Positions 1 through 11,442 of a stretch of DNA of 64,000 bases are shown here, one piece after another (the stretch's first letter is position 1; every line of letters starts with the position of its first letter). Source of the DNA: Tetragonia tetragonoides (lineage: Eukaryota; Streptophyta; Magnoliopsida; Caryophyllales; Aizoaceae). Made by a program: the position numbers and the translations under genes. The notes beneath the pieces were generated by a model. It ran no database searches and was not told the origin of the DNA. It saw nothing but the letters and a program-made list of their open reading frames with translations. The stretch covers positions 22,689,501-22,753,500 of the forward strand of contig CM076140.1 of NCBI GenBank assembly GCA_038025085.1, given 5' to 3'.

Positions 1-280
1 AAAACCTCTATATTGGAATTTCCGCTGGGGGAGTAAGCGAGTTGAGCCAAGAATTGTGGGTCGGATAACTTGCAATTTACAAATAATTCGAAACAACCAC
101 GAGATTCGCTAACAATGCTAGATGAGTTTTACATTCACAGAAAGAGGGAAGAAAACACCACGCATAAATGCAGAATCCCTATATACAATTTTGAAAAATG
201 AAAACAAAAATCAAGTCAATCTTGAAAATCGCATAAAGTCATTGAGAATTTGACCTACCTTGAAAATTCTGTGTCATTTC

Positions 281-1334
281 CTCAAATATACATGATTAAC
301 AAACATATTCCCAATATAGCTTCGGTTAGAAACTATTTCCCAACATATACACCACATAGGTTCGGACTAAGGTAAGACAACCTATTTTATTTATTTTTTC
401 CATTTTATTAAAAAGTCATCGGGTTTTCCATCTTTCTCCAAGCCGCCTTCAATTTTGCTTCCTACGCCGCTACTTTCACCGCCTCTCCTTCGGCGCCACC
501 ACTACCACTTCTGCCGCACTTGCCTTCTGCCCTCTTCCGCCCCATGTCGCCGTCATCGTCATCATAATCTAAAGTACCATAACTGTAAGATAAAGTGCCC
601 GCCTACAACTTTTTTTCATGGTTCTAGTAGGTGATATGGGCAAAAACATGGGAAAACCATTGATTAAGAGAGATTGTTTGGTAAAATGAGTCTACTGATC
701 AGCTAAAAAAACACCTGACTTAAGATAGGTGATAGTAGTATTAAAATTATTTAGCGTTAAGATCCACAAAACATCAAGCCAAGTTTTGGCTACACCGTTG
801 GGTTGTTTTGTAACGTCGTGCATTGTCACAAAGTACAAAGCCCACTATTTTCAAGTTCTAAGAATACACACATAATACCCGGATTTACTGTTTTTCACCA
901 TTATAGTAGTTAAACATACAGAACTTTAAAAGAAAAAGAAAAAAAAAACAGAGAAAACATAATTTGATCTTCTTTCTTCTGGAATATTAGTAAATCAAAC
1001 AAGCAAAGGCAGCCATGCCTAATTGATGAAGTAGTTTTAGTACCCCTGGGTTTTGTTTCGCAAGATTTTCGCAGAAGGCTGAAGACAAATTGGCGGCACC
1101 AAAGGAAGGGGTAGTAGAAGTGGTGGCGGTGGCAAAGTGGCGGCGTAGGAAATAAACGAGGTTCAAGGCAGGGTGGAGGGAGATGGAAAACCCATTGGTT
1201 TTTTTGATAAATATGGAAAAATAAATAAAATAGATTGCCTTACCTTAGTCCGAACCTATGTGGTGTACATGTTGGGAAATAGTTTCTAACCGAAGCTATA
1301 TTGGGAATATGTTTGTTAATCATGTATATTTGAG
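281..1334. repeat. Fold-back (long inverted repeat) element
   Basis: The left arm (281 to about 540) reappears reverse-complemented at about 1085-1334. The outermost 20 bases are identical (281-300 against 1315-1334), and matching continues through the stretch around 'ggttcggactaaggtaag' and a GC-rich 'cctacgccgc' tract. The spacer of about 550 bases has no recognisable coding sequence. I found no convincing TSD or short terminal motif, so the superfamily is unknown. It could be a Mutator-like fold-back MITE or a captured gene fragment duplicated in inverted orientation. Short ORFs here are by-products of the repeat. Confidence 0.75.
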
Positions 1335-1737
1335 AAAATCGCACGAAAATTCTTGTAATTGTTTTTAAGAAAATTTGCCATAAATAATCATTTAAGAAAA
1401 TAGCTTGCAAATCACACATATCACGCAAGCCAACAAAATAAATCTTGTAGACAAACTCAACAAATAGGGAGTATGATGCTGCAGTTGCTTACCTCGTTGA
1501 TGTGCTAATAACCATTTGATTTCCCTGGCCAAGTTCCAAGGCCTCCTCATCAAACCAATCCAGAGGTGAACCTACTGCCAGACAGCTTGAGAGGTTGAGA
1601 CACATCACAGGAGAAGAAGAGATAGGAGCATCCGAGGCTCATCAGCTGCATTACAACAAATTAAATCCCATTTTGAAAATTAAACTCTCACCAAATTATA
1701 AATTTCACATACCTACCTCCCTTAAAACCTTTGATAC
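1335..1737. other. Unassigned AT-rich stretch
   Basis: No ORF of substance, RNA gene or repeat was recognised between the fold-back element and the first LINE-derived insertion. Confidence 0.5.
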
Positions 1738-1752
1738 CATAGGTACTAATTT

Positions 1753-2530
1753 TTTTTTAGGGGAAAAATAGAAATTGCATTAATAATAGGTCATACGGCA
1801 TCTACAAACGATACCAAATTCAACAATAAACGGATCTAAAACATCAGAAAACATTCTAATTGAAAGACTATCAAGCACTTGAGATTTGACAATTCCGAAC
1901 GGCTTTCTTTTTATCGCTGTTTTCCATATCACAGTCTCTTTGCGGAAGACCCTGCCATAGCCTCGATGAATGCATAACTCTGATATTGTAGACTGCCTCT
2001 TGAAGAATAAGATCCGCGGTATCACCATACGAACGAACTGAAGCCGCAAACTATCAACTTCATGTTCTACCTTCAATTCCGAACTAGTTAGATAGAGACT
2101 AAGATGTCCTATAGCCAAGAAGAAAATCCTCCGAGCAGAGGACACCCAACCGTACTCCATAAACCACAAAACTACCAACCCTCCAAAGATGAAGAGGTAA
2201 TCCTCACAAAAAGGAGTCAAAGTGAACCTCACAAATGGAGTCAAAATGAACCTCACAAAAGGAGTCAAATTAACTTCACAATTGGTTTGATCAAAATCTC
2301 ACCAAAAGGAGCGATTAAAACCTCACAATGGAGCGAAATTTATTGACCTACTCAATCAAAAAGCCAAATAACAATGGAAAATGAAAAAATCTAGTAGAAA
2401 GAGGGGCTTATCCCTGGTAGATGACCAACGGCAGCTCCAATTTCTTACCATGTAGAACTTCAAGAGTTGAGAGAAATAGGAGGTCAGGGTTTTTTGAGAG
2501 AAAAGAGAGGCTAGGGTTCACGGGCTTCCC
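1753..2530 (-). mobile_element. Short non-autonomous LINE derivative, minus strand
   Basis: The 778-bp block is bracketed by the 15-bp direct repeat CATAGGTACTAATTT (1738-1752 and 2531-2545), a target-site duplication of L1 type. On the minus strand it starts with a CT-rich 5' leader near 2530. It ends with 'attaatgcaatttctattt' and a short poly(A), seen as the T-run ending around 1757, which is typical of plant LINE 3' ends. Part of the interior (about 2205-2300) is roughly three copies of a 24-bp unit containing 'ggagtcaaa.tgaacctcac'. No endonuclease or RT domain is present, so it is an internally deleted LINE or a large LINE-mobilised SINE-like unit. The 162-codon minus ORF inside it shows no domain. 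Confidence 0.8.
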
Positions 2531-2545
2531 CATAGGTACTAATTT

Positions 2546-4261
2546 ATTACTCCTTGCATGAATCATGATAGAACATACTAAATTTCATATTATTTTGCTA
2601 GTATAGTGGAAAGGAAATAGCAGTTTTGTAAGGTTTGATGAATATAAACTGGAACTAGGCCTCACTTTGGATAACTAAAGAGTTAAACATTAGGCATAAT
2701 CTTGATTCTAAGGGAAAACGCCTAATTAGCAAAAAAAAAAAAAAAAAAAAAAAACATTAAGCATAGCATAATCTGAATGAACATAATTTATGTTCTAATT
2801 TTCTATTTCTTTTTTTATTAGGGGGGAGGGGAACTTGACATGACTAGCTAAGTTTAAATTGGGATGTGTAGTAATGTAGCATGGTTTTACAAGTAACAAG
2901 TAAGCATTCAAATAAATGTTCATATGGGTGGCTATCATTAGTTATAAGTGATATATCCACATACTATAATGGTTCATGATAGTATGAAGTACTTATAATA
3001 CCCAAAATTATAATTATCAGAAAAAGTAAACAAATAGATAATGGAGCTCATCTCTAAAACATTTCGCTCCCTAGAGTTAAAAAAAAAAAGCCCTAGCCGC
3101 CTCACCTTCAGCCCCATTAACCCTAATTTTGCTTAGCCTATAAATAACTTCTATCTTAACCTTCATATCATTGCCAAACCACTTCATAACCCTTATAATT
3201 ACTTTTTCTTTGGCCGCCTCCTCAGTTCTATCCTCTCCAATACCCTTTGTCATTTCCCAAATTTAATTCTACCTAAATGTCCCTTTGATTTGTAGAATCC
3301 AAGAGTTTTTTAGTGTTGTTTATGATTCTTGGCTCCATAACCACGTATTCGATTCAAGATATTTTCTCATAAACTTTAGTTGTTCGATTCAATATTTGGA
3401 ACTTTTGGTTAGATCGATTTGATGGAGTAACACATCCAATAATAGCTTTCGAGTTTATTCGGGGAAGCGTCATCCTCCTTGAGAGTGTGAGGTGATATCT
3501 AATTATTTGCATTATAACGTAAATCCTCATATTTAGTTTGACATGTGTTTAATTTTTTTTGATAGGTAATTAGGCATTCTTTTTAAAGAACACATCTTAC
3601 AACATCTGTAAATAATTGGCAGCTTTACAAGGATATTATTAAAGGTATTCTATGAAATCATACGTTATCTTTGTGAATTTGCCAATTACATATGTTGTAC
3701 AATGTGTTTAATCTATGAAGGAATTTAATAAATCTACTTGATTTATTGTCTGAGATGGATCAAAGACGAAATCAAGAAATCAAAGGTATGTTTTCTTTCA
3801 TCCCAAGTACTTCACATAACTTTTCATTTAGTATGGATCTTATGGTAAGATCTGAAGTAGGCCTACTTGGGGAAATTCCGATTGGATCTTATGAGTCTCT
3901 TCAAAAAATTGTCCTCCTTTTTGAGGATGTGATGTGAACTTTTTTTGAATTATTATTTTAGTTGTCATGATAAATTTTCACGCAAAATTTAAGATTTGTT
4001 TGCTTTAATTATGTAGAACCTTTTTAGATCAATTACTTTAAACCTTGGTTGTTTCAAAATTTAATAAATTTATGTTTTCTTTACTCTATTTAGTGTGTTC
4101 CCCCAATTAGTACATTAACTAAAGTTGTTAGTTTTCAAAATATGTAAATTGTGAATGAGTTAGCATGACATATTTAGGATTTTTGTGCTTTTAGTTTCAG
4201 ATCATTCTAAATCTTTGCATGAATCATGATAGAATAAATTCCCTCCCCTATTTATATGGAT
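2546..4261. other. Unassigned intergenic stretch with minor signals
   Basis: AT-rich, with no gene I can support. It contains a 24-A run (2731-2754) that ends a tiny retroposed fragment. There is a TATA-like 'cctataaata' near 3138, followed by a C/T-rich tract resembling a 5' leader. A short ORF (3746-3937) has a donor-like 'aaaggtatg' at about 3782. These could be remnants of a captured promoter and first exons, but no protein domain supports a gene. Confidence 0.4.
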
Positions 4262-4436
4262 GTTCAGATTAGTTGTTTTTTTTATAAAATGTGAGCATAT
4301 ATTGCATTACCAAAAATAGCCAAATAGTGCGTACATCATCGGACACTATCTATCATGGGAGCTGACAAAATGCTACCCATCTACTACAAAATCTGGTAAA
4401 ACAACAAAATACTATGGAATCTTATACAAGTATCTA

Positions 4437-7400
4437 TTTTTTGTGTATAAATTCTGGTTCTATACCAATAGAAGCACACCATTTCCTATTCTTCCCTGTA
4501 TCTTTCACTTTCTCTATTCTGCTCAGCTGTACTCTAATTTCAAATCGAATCTTAGCTGTCAACTTCTGCACTTCAGGTCTTTCCTGTCTGAAAACAGTGT
4601 GATTTCTCGCCACCCACAGATGATAGAAGATGCTTTAAAAACAGCTTTGCAGAGGGATTTGTAAGCAGAGGAGCCTCTAATCTACTTCATTCCCCAATCA
4701 AACAACAGATTCCATCTGTTAGGAGGAGCCTGGAACTATACAAAGCCACTAATATCTTGCCAAACTTTCCTTGGAAAATCACAGGACAAGAAAAGATGTT
4801 CATGAGTCTCATCCTCCACTGCACTGAGCACAAATTTGGTCTCCACCTGCATTCCTCTAGCCAGTAATATGTCTTTTGTTAGAAGTTTCTGATGCATGAG
4901 AATCCAAGTGGTTAAAGAATGCTTTGGGTAGCAGCTCCTCCCCCAAATGAATTTGGCCCATGGTTGTTCAGTTGCAATCTGCTGTAGTGCTCTGTAAGCT
5001 GCCTTAGTTGAAAAAGGAGGGGGACCAGCTGTCCATCTCAACTCACCATTCTGAATAGCTACACATTTAAGTGCAATATCTCTAAGGTTTAGGAGCTTCT
5101 TGAAACACCAAGAATGTCTAGTAGACAATTGTATCTCCCAAAAATCTTCCTGCTCCATATACATTTCATGAATCCACTTAACCCACAACACATCTGCTTT
5201 ATTAGTTACACACCAGAGCAATTTCAAAATAAGAGCTGTGTTAACAACATAGAGATCTTTGAGACCTAGACCTCCATTCATCTTAGGTTGACAAAGGTCC
5301 TTCCAAGCAACCAGTGCCTGCTTATATTCTGTCTTACCACTCCACAGAAAATTTTTGCACAAAGCCTCAACTTGTTTTATAACTTTCTTTGGCAATGAAA
5401 ATATAGAGCCCCCGAAGTTATGAAGACTGAACAGGACAATATGTATCATATGTGTCCTAGCTGCATATGATAAGAATCTGCTAGACCATGACCAGATCTT
5501 AGCTGTAATTCTTTCCACCAAACCAACACAATCAGCTGAAGTAAGGGAGCGTGAAGTCAGGGGTACCCCCAGGTACCTTACAGGCAGCTGACCAACATCC
5601 ATGTGCAAAATATCCTGAATTTGTTTCTTCACATTCACAGCAACACCCCCAAAAAATAATTGATACTTATTCAGATTAGCAACTAAGCCAGAAGCATCTG
5701 AAAAATCCTTAAAAGCATGTAAAACACAGCTAGCAGACTTGGGAGTTCCTTTACAAAATAAGAAGAGATCATCTGCATAACTGAGGAGTGTGATGTTTAA
5801 GGGTCTGCTCTCCCCAACTGAAAAACGTTTATATTTATTACTGAAAATTTATTTTTGTTGAACTTTGTTTAATTTCGTTGAACTTTATTTAACTTTCTTG
5901 AACTTCGTTGAGCTTTGTTTATTTTTGTTGAAACTTGTTGATTCAAGTGTTTTTTATAACTAGTTTGTATATTGGTTTGTTTAACTTTGTCGAACTTTGT
6001 TTAACTTTATTTAACTTTATTTAACTTTGTTGAAGTTTGCTAAAGTTTGCTGAAATTTGTTGAAGTTTGCTGAAATAAACAGAAATAAGTTGGGGAGAAC
6101 AGACCCTTAGGCTACCACATTTGGGGTGGTGTCTAAAATCCCTCTCCAGTTTCGACAGGGATAACCTTCTTGACAGAATCTCCATGACAATCACAAACAG
6201 ATAAGGAGAGAGGGGGGGGGGTCTCCTTGTCTTAAACCTCTCCTACCCTCAAAATATCCAGATAATTCACTATTAATCACAAGGGAATATTTGACAGTTG
6301 TAATACAGAGATCAATCCACTTAATGAGACAAGCAGGGAAACCCAATTTACTCAAAGAACACAGCAGGAAGTGCCAGTTAATAGAGTCATAGGCTTTCCT
6401 CAAATCTATCTTAACTGCCATTCTTGCACTGATTTGCTTCCTATCATAATGAGCTAGCAATTCTTGAGCCAACAGAATATTATTTACAATACTCCTACCC
6501 TTAACAAAAGCTCCCTGTTGAGTACCAACCACTTCGTGCAACACATTTCTCAACCGAGCAGCCATCACATTGGAAATGCATTTGTAGATGACATTACAAC
6601 AAGAAATAAGCATATATTCTGAAGCTAAGGCGGGAATAGTTACCTTTGGAATCAGAGATATAGCAGTAGGATTAATATGAGTAAGGATTTTCCCTTTCAC
6701 AAAGAAGTCTCTAACAACTGCAATCACCTCAGAACCAACAATGGACCATGCTTTCTTGAACAAACAGGAGCTATATCCACTTGGAGCTTTATTATCTTTA
6801 ATTTTGAACATTGCAACCCTGATCTCCTCTTCAGTCACTGGTGAGCACAACGTACTTCCACTAGCAACAGACAAAGAAGGACCAGCATCATACACCTCAT
6901 CTACCTCATCTGAGAGCTGAGTTCCAGTGCAAGAAGAACCAAGAAGAACCAAGAATATCCTGGTAATAGGAGATAAATTCGGCCTTGATATCTTCATGAG
7001 ACACCAGTTTCAGACCTTGAGAAGTATACAAAGCCATCACAAAGTTATTCAATCTTTTTTGCTTGATGCAAGCATGGAAATAAGATGTGTTTTGATCACT
7101 AGCTTTAAGCCATTGAATCCTGGCTTTTTGTTTCAGAAAAATAGCCTCATATTTCAAGAGTTTCCTATACTCCTTAAAAACCACATTCCCCTGTGCAACA
7201 GTGAATAAATCATTAGGATTACCCTGAAGCAACTTCGGTAAACCAAACAATTCAGTATTCTTCTCCTGCACTCTCTTCTGCATCCCTCCAAAATTCTGCT
7301 TGTGAAAATTCTTAAGGTCAGGTTTCAACATCTTTAAATGTTTGTACAAACTGAACATCTTAGTCCCTTGGATATGTGTGTTCCAAACACCACTAACCAA

Positions 7401-8177
7401 GGACACAAAAGATTCTTCTTTAGTCCAGAAATTACAAAAATTGAAGGAATATGTAATTTGAACAGGCAACTTAATCTGAACAACCGCAGGACAATGGTCT
7501 GAAATACCTTCAACAAGAAACTCTACAAGGCTAGCAGGGAAGGCAGACAACCATTCATCATTCACAAACACTCTATCCAGCTTCTTATACATTCTATTTC
7601 CATCCTTTCTTCTGTCATTCCAGGTAAAATAATTACCAATGAATTTCAAGTCCAAAACAGGCACTTGAGTAACAAACTCTTGCAATTCAGCAATATCATG
7701 ACCATTCACAGGCCTACCATTCTTTTTCTCATCTGAACATAGCAGACAATTAAAATCTCCTGCTACTAACCAAGGTAGACTCATACCCTGGCTAAGAACT
7801 TTTAAATCATTCCATAATGAGGCCCTCTGCACAGCATGGTTATACGCATACACAACAGTCACCATGTAATGCTCACTACTAGCCAAGCACTCAACATCAC
7901 AATGAATGCACTGAGCAGACTTAAACAGAACCCTAACAGCTAATAAACAAGGATTCCAACAAATCAAGATTCTCCCCTTGACATTATTACATGCATTGTG
8001 ATCATATGACCACCCAGGCACACAAACTTGAGCAACTGTAGCTACATCTGCACTATGAATCTTAGATTTAAAAATTCCTAAAAAGGAGATTTTTTTATGC
8101 AAAACAAAATTCTTAACCTCTTTTTGTTTATCAGGGAGGTTAAGTCCCCTGATGTTATAGAAACCTAGGACACTCAT
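4437..8177 (-). pseudogene. LINE-1 ORF2: endonuclease-reverse transcriptase, broken
   Basis: ORF2 begins at MSVLGFYNIRGLNLPDK (8177). The APE-type endonuclease spans about 8177-7480 and shows the Asn of 'YNIRG', 'GDFN' and 'SDHCP'. The usual catalytic ETK is replaced by KSK (LGIFKSKIH). The RT core follows: 'IPKVTIPA', 'GRSIVNNILLAQEL', 'KIDLRKAYDSINW' and 'GLRQGDP', ending in a G-run frameshift at about 6210. After the MITE the frame resumes with LLSYADDLFLF (about 5750-5780), the catalytic YxDD box. Next come the thumb-like region, 'WSWSSRFLSYAAR', a zf-RVT domain ('HEHLFLSCDF') and a C-terminal tail to a stop near 4437. In an active element this protein nicks DNA and primes reverse transcription. 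Here it is disrupted several times. Confidence 0.9.
5800..6107. mobile_element. MITE inserted in LINE-1 RT
   Basis: The terminal inverted repeats match GGGTCTGYTCTCCCCAACT, starting at 5801 on the left and ending at 6106 on the right, with one difference. Flanking bases support a TA duplication if the TIR includes the adjacent A/T (Stowaway/Tc1-mariner style). A TTA reading (PIF/Harbinger style) is less clean. The interior is AT-rich, made of short units such as 'aactttgttgaa', and has no ORF. Removing the element and one TA restores the LINE reading frame into the YADD box, which confirms the boundaries. Confidence 0.88.
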
Positions 8178-8293
8178 CCTGGATGATGCCCCCCTTGCTT
8201 ACTTTGAGGACCACCACCCTTACTATGAAGAGTCCTGTCACTTTGAGGAGGCCTATTCTTATGCTTGTTCTTTGATGCAAAAGATTCAGGTTG

Positions 8294-9313
8294 CTAATTC
8301 CCCTCCAAACCCCCAAATTTATTCTGTATTCTAGTACCATCTTGTCTAGCATTAGGAGGAGTATTCCTCCTGTTACCAGAGTTGATAACAGTCCACCCAG
8401 GCTCTTGTGTTACAGGCTGTGAGACACTCCCCTGTATCACAGTAACAGGCTGTGAGACACTCCCCTGTATCATAGTAACAGGCTCAGATTCTGAAGATGC
8501 ATTCACAGACACAGACCCAGCACCATTCTCAATTTTAGGAACAGGAACTGCAGCAGCAACTGGTTGTGGAACCTGCACTGCTTTCCATACAGCAGGGTAC
8601 TTCAAACACCTATTATCAGAGTGTCCAAACACCATTCATTTTGAACATCTCTGAGGAATCCACTCATATTCAACAGGTTGATCATACTTCTTCCCCAATG
8701 GATCACATAACGTGAGGCTCTTAGGTAATGCAGCATCAACTTTAATTTCAACACAAAGCCTCGCATACTCAAGTTTGGATTTAGACGCTGTTATACCATT
8801 AGTGCACAAGGGGGTGCCCAACGCACTACCAATTTTACTAAGATCAGGAACTATTCACAAATTATATTTCAAGTGAGGTATGTTAACCCAAATTGGAACC
8901 CTAGTAACATCCATCTCCCTAATGTTCATATCAATATCCCATGGTTTTAAAATCAGAGGGCGGTTATTATAGTATCAATGACCATGCTCAAAAATCTTCA
9001 ACATATAATAATCAGAGGAGAATTGAAACAAGAAAAGACCAGGCTCAATCAGATGAACATCCACATCCCCACAATCCTTCTGTTGGGATTTCACATAACC
9101 CCTAATTGCTTGCTCAGTAGGTTTTAATTGCAAATCATAACCAATAAGTGAAAATTTCCATTGTTCATAACCCTCATTCCAATCAGAATCCCCAAAACTA
9201 ACAACAGATTTATCAATTTCAGAATTAGGTACAAATTGGAGTTTCATACTTGCATCAATGTGCCTATTACGTCTCAGAGCATCAGCAAACGACGACGAAC
9301 CTACTTCCGCCAT
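8294..9313 (-). pseudogene. LINE-1 ORF1 (DUF4283-like nucleic-acid-binding protein), broken
   Basis: The start chosen is the Met of MAEVGSSSFADALRR at 9313. In plant L1 elements this is the ORF1 RNP protein, which coats LINE RNA. The N-terminal part (to about 8975) has the DUF4283 pattern, with a segment resembling 'GYDLQLKPTEQAIRGYVKSQ'. Frame disruptions follow between 8975 and 8821. Then comes a segment with basic and hydrophobic residues leading to a CCHC zinc knuckle. The codon for the second Cys of the knuckle is TGA (at about 8647), so the motif reads CSK-stop-MVFGHSDNRC. The C-terminal part is rich in Pro, Val, Ser and Thr, with an 11-residue unit (QPVTxIQGSVS) tandemly duplicated. 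It is pseudogenised but clearly recognisable. Confidence 0.85.
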
Positions 9314-9808
9314 ATCCAACAAAATTGAGCTCAAATAGAAGACCACGAGAATACGAGAAAACTAAAATATGAGGAGAAGAGAAGAAAACAGAAAAAACGA
9401 AGAAGATGGGAGCTAGGCAAGTACCAACAATGGTGGCGTTTAGTAGCTTGGGAAGGAAGCACAGGACCTTCTCTCTCTACATATTTCCAGCGCATCAACA
9501 TAACCCCGTTCAGATAAGTTGTTGATCACCCGCTTTTTTTGTTTTTGTTTTGTCTCCTTACTACCTTGTTACCATTTTTTCTAGTCTTGTAATTTAATCC
9601 TCTTTTAAAATAAACTTGAATCTCTTGAAAATAAAGTTTCAACTTTAGATTAGTATTCAACACTAAATATGTAAGCTCTAGGGAACAGTGCCTCTTCCCC
9701 ACCATAAATACCTTTGCTAACTACACACAATAATGGAGAAAACCTAATTTGTCCAAGGTCTCAACCTAGTGCTTTTTGGGTGGTAACTCTTTAGTCATAT
9801 TGATATAA

Positions 9809-10554
9809 GGAAAATTTGCAAAAAGGGTACCTGAGGTTTGAGCTAATTACAAAAAGGGCAGCTGTGTTTTACCTAATAGCAATTAGAGCACTTGTAGTTT
9901 GAATTCCATCTCAAAAGCAGTCTTTTGGCACACGGAGTTTAATTTTCGTCCAATTTTTCATGTGTAAATCATCACGTGCCATTTTTAAAGGGTATTAATG
10001 GTAAAATTATTAGTACGCATTTGTAAGATTGAAATCAAATTTCAGAAAAAAGATTTTTTTCTCAAAATAAATATAAAATTGAAAATTTAATACCCCACCC
10101 AGCAATATTTTGGAATTTTCCGATTTTTTTTTTTGTATTCTTAAAAAAGGGCTAAATATTGAAAAAACTGAGAGATATTAGTGAAATGTTCATCAACTGA
10201 GGAAAGACAATTTATAAAGAGGAGACAAGTTTTTTTGACCGTTGCCCCTTTTGAATCTAGGCCTTTGATGAGTATTTGATCAAACCACGACCATTGATCT
10301 TGTAACCGTTGAAATACAAACGTTGGGAAACAATGAAGCACCAAAAGCATAGGGGCATTAAAGTCTTCTCACCCAATAAGTTAGCACGTGATGATGAGCA
10401 CGTGAAAAATTGAACGGAAATTAAACTCCGTCTGCCAAATGACTGCTTTTGAGACGGAATTCAAACTACAGGTACCCTAATTGCTATTATGTAAAACACA
10501 GGTACTCTTTTTGTAATTAGCTCAAACTTCAGGTACCCTTTTTGCAATTTTTCC
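9809..10554. mobile_element. Mutator-type MITE with long TIRs
   Basis: A perfect 9-bp TSD, TTGATATAA, lies at 9800-9808 and 10555-10563. The 746-bp element has terminal inverted repeats of roughly 170 bases starting GGAAAAWTTGCAAAAAGGG. These include the motifs 'tttgagctaattac' and 'ctcaaaagcagtc'. A 9-bp TSD with long TIRs is diagnostic of the Mutator superfamily. The interior has no transposase and includes 69-codon and shorter non-homologous ORFs only, so it is non-autonomous. Confidence 0.92.
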
Positions 10555-10563
10555 TTGATATAA

Positions 10564-11153
10564 TTCAAAGCCATTCCAAATCTAATTACAAGAATATTTT
10601 CAATGCAAGGCTTTTGGAGAGGTTTGTGAAGTGAAAAACCCTTCTAAAAAACCTTATTCCATAATGACAAACCCAAAAATCTGGAGTCTTTACAAACCGC
10701 TTTGTTTAGCCAAACCAGGTTTGTAGCATAATTTATTTCTATATTGAGCCCATCAATAAGGGATTATTGGAGATTTATACCATTAGGAGGGAGGGGCTTA
10801 TAAAATAAAATTTTCACATTAATGATGTGGCACAAATATAAACTCACTTAGAAAATTGTAGCATTGTAGCACAAATATATGTATTCAAATAATGTATTTT
10901 TTGAACTAAGCATGCATTTTATCCAAATATTAGCTAAATATAAAGGAAACAACAATAATAGTCATATTTTCATTTTAGCAAGAGAAAGTCGGAGCAAAGT
11001 TTGTGAAGTACACGAGAAAATTATATGCAAACATAAAATAATTTGTCAATGAAATATATATACTCGATATGATGTAATTTGATAATACAATCTGTATAAG
11101 AGGAAATGATATTCAAATAGTTATTCTTTAAGTGAATCATCCAAGTGAGTTAA
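10564..11153. other. Unassigned AT-rich stretch
   Basis: Nothing recognisable lies between the Mutator MITE and the copia element. It has no ORF of note, no tRNA-like fold by eye and no repeats shared with the rest of the window. Confidence 0.5.
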
Positions 11154-11158
11154 ATTAT

Positions 11159-11372
11159 TGTTATGAGATCTGCGAGATTTCAGGCGTGACTTATGAAAAG
11201 TTTGGTTGCGCCTGAAATATGGCAAGTTATCATAGAGTTTGATATTGTTTAAGATTGTTTCTATATACAAATTGTTTCCTTATCCTAAAAGATATGTATA
11301 GATACTAGAGCTGTATATATTTACTCGGTGATAATCAATACAAAAATCATCTTTTTTGTCTCAATCTTGTCA
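11159..11372 (+). repeat. Copia 5' LTR
   Basis: A 214-bp LTR that begins TGTTATGAGA and ends TTGTCA. It contains a short inverted pair 'caggcg...cgcctg' near its start and a TATA-like 'gtatatattta' about 60 bases from its end. It matches the 3' LTR along its full length. Confidence 0.95.
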
Positions 11373-11386
11373 TGGTATCAGAGCGT
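11373..11386 (+). promoter_or_regulatory. Primer-binding site (initiator Met tRNA)
   Basis: TGGTATCAGAGC directly follows the LTR. This is the standard plant copia PBS, complementary to the 3' end of initiator methionine tRNA. Confidence 0.93.
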
Positions 11387-11442
11387 GAAAGATCCTTAAA
11401 CAAACCCTAAGCAAAAACTCTAAAAACCTTAAACCATAAACA

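Larger units (their letters stand above)
4278..9507 (-). mobile_element. LINE-1: near full-length L1-type retrotransposon, minus strand
   Basis: The element is flanked by a 16-bp TSD with one mismatch, GTTCAGATWAGTTGTT (4262-4277 and 9508-9523). The 3' end is at 4278, where a short A-tail reads as T on the plus strand, and the 5' end is near 9507. In coding order on the minus strand it holds a 5' leader, ORF1 (DUF4283 type with zinc knuckle), then ORF2 with endonuclease, reverse transcriptase, zf-RVT and a C-terminal tail. A MITE (about 5800-6107) has inserted in the RT, just before the YADD box. Frameshifts and stops in both ORFs make this copy inactive. The single TSD mismatch indicates a fairly old insertion. 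Confidence 0.93.

Noticed and set aside
3746..3937. Exon of a host gene following a TATA-like 5' leader
   Set aside because: Only one short ORF with a possible donor. No downstream exon or protein similarity could be recognised.
8382..8654. Plus-strand ORF with Cys/Thr repeats over LINE-1 ORF1
   Set aside because: It is a shadow of the duplicated QPVTxIQGSVS region on the minus strand.
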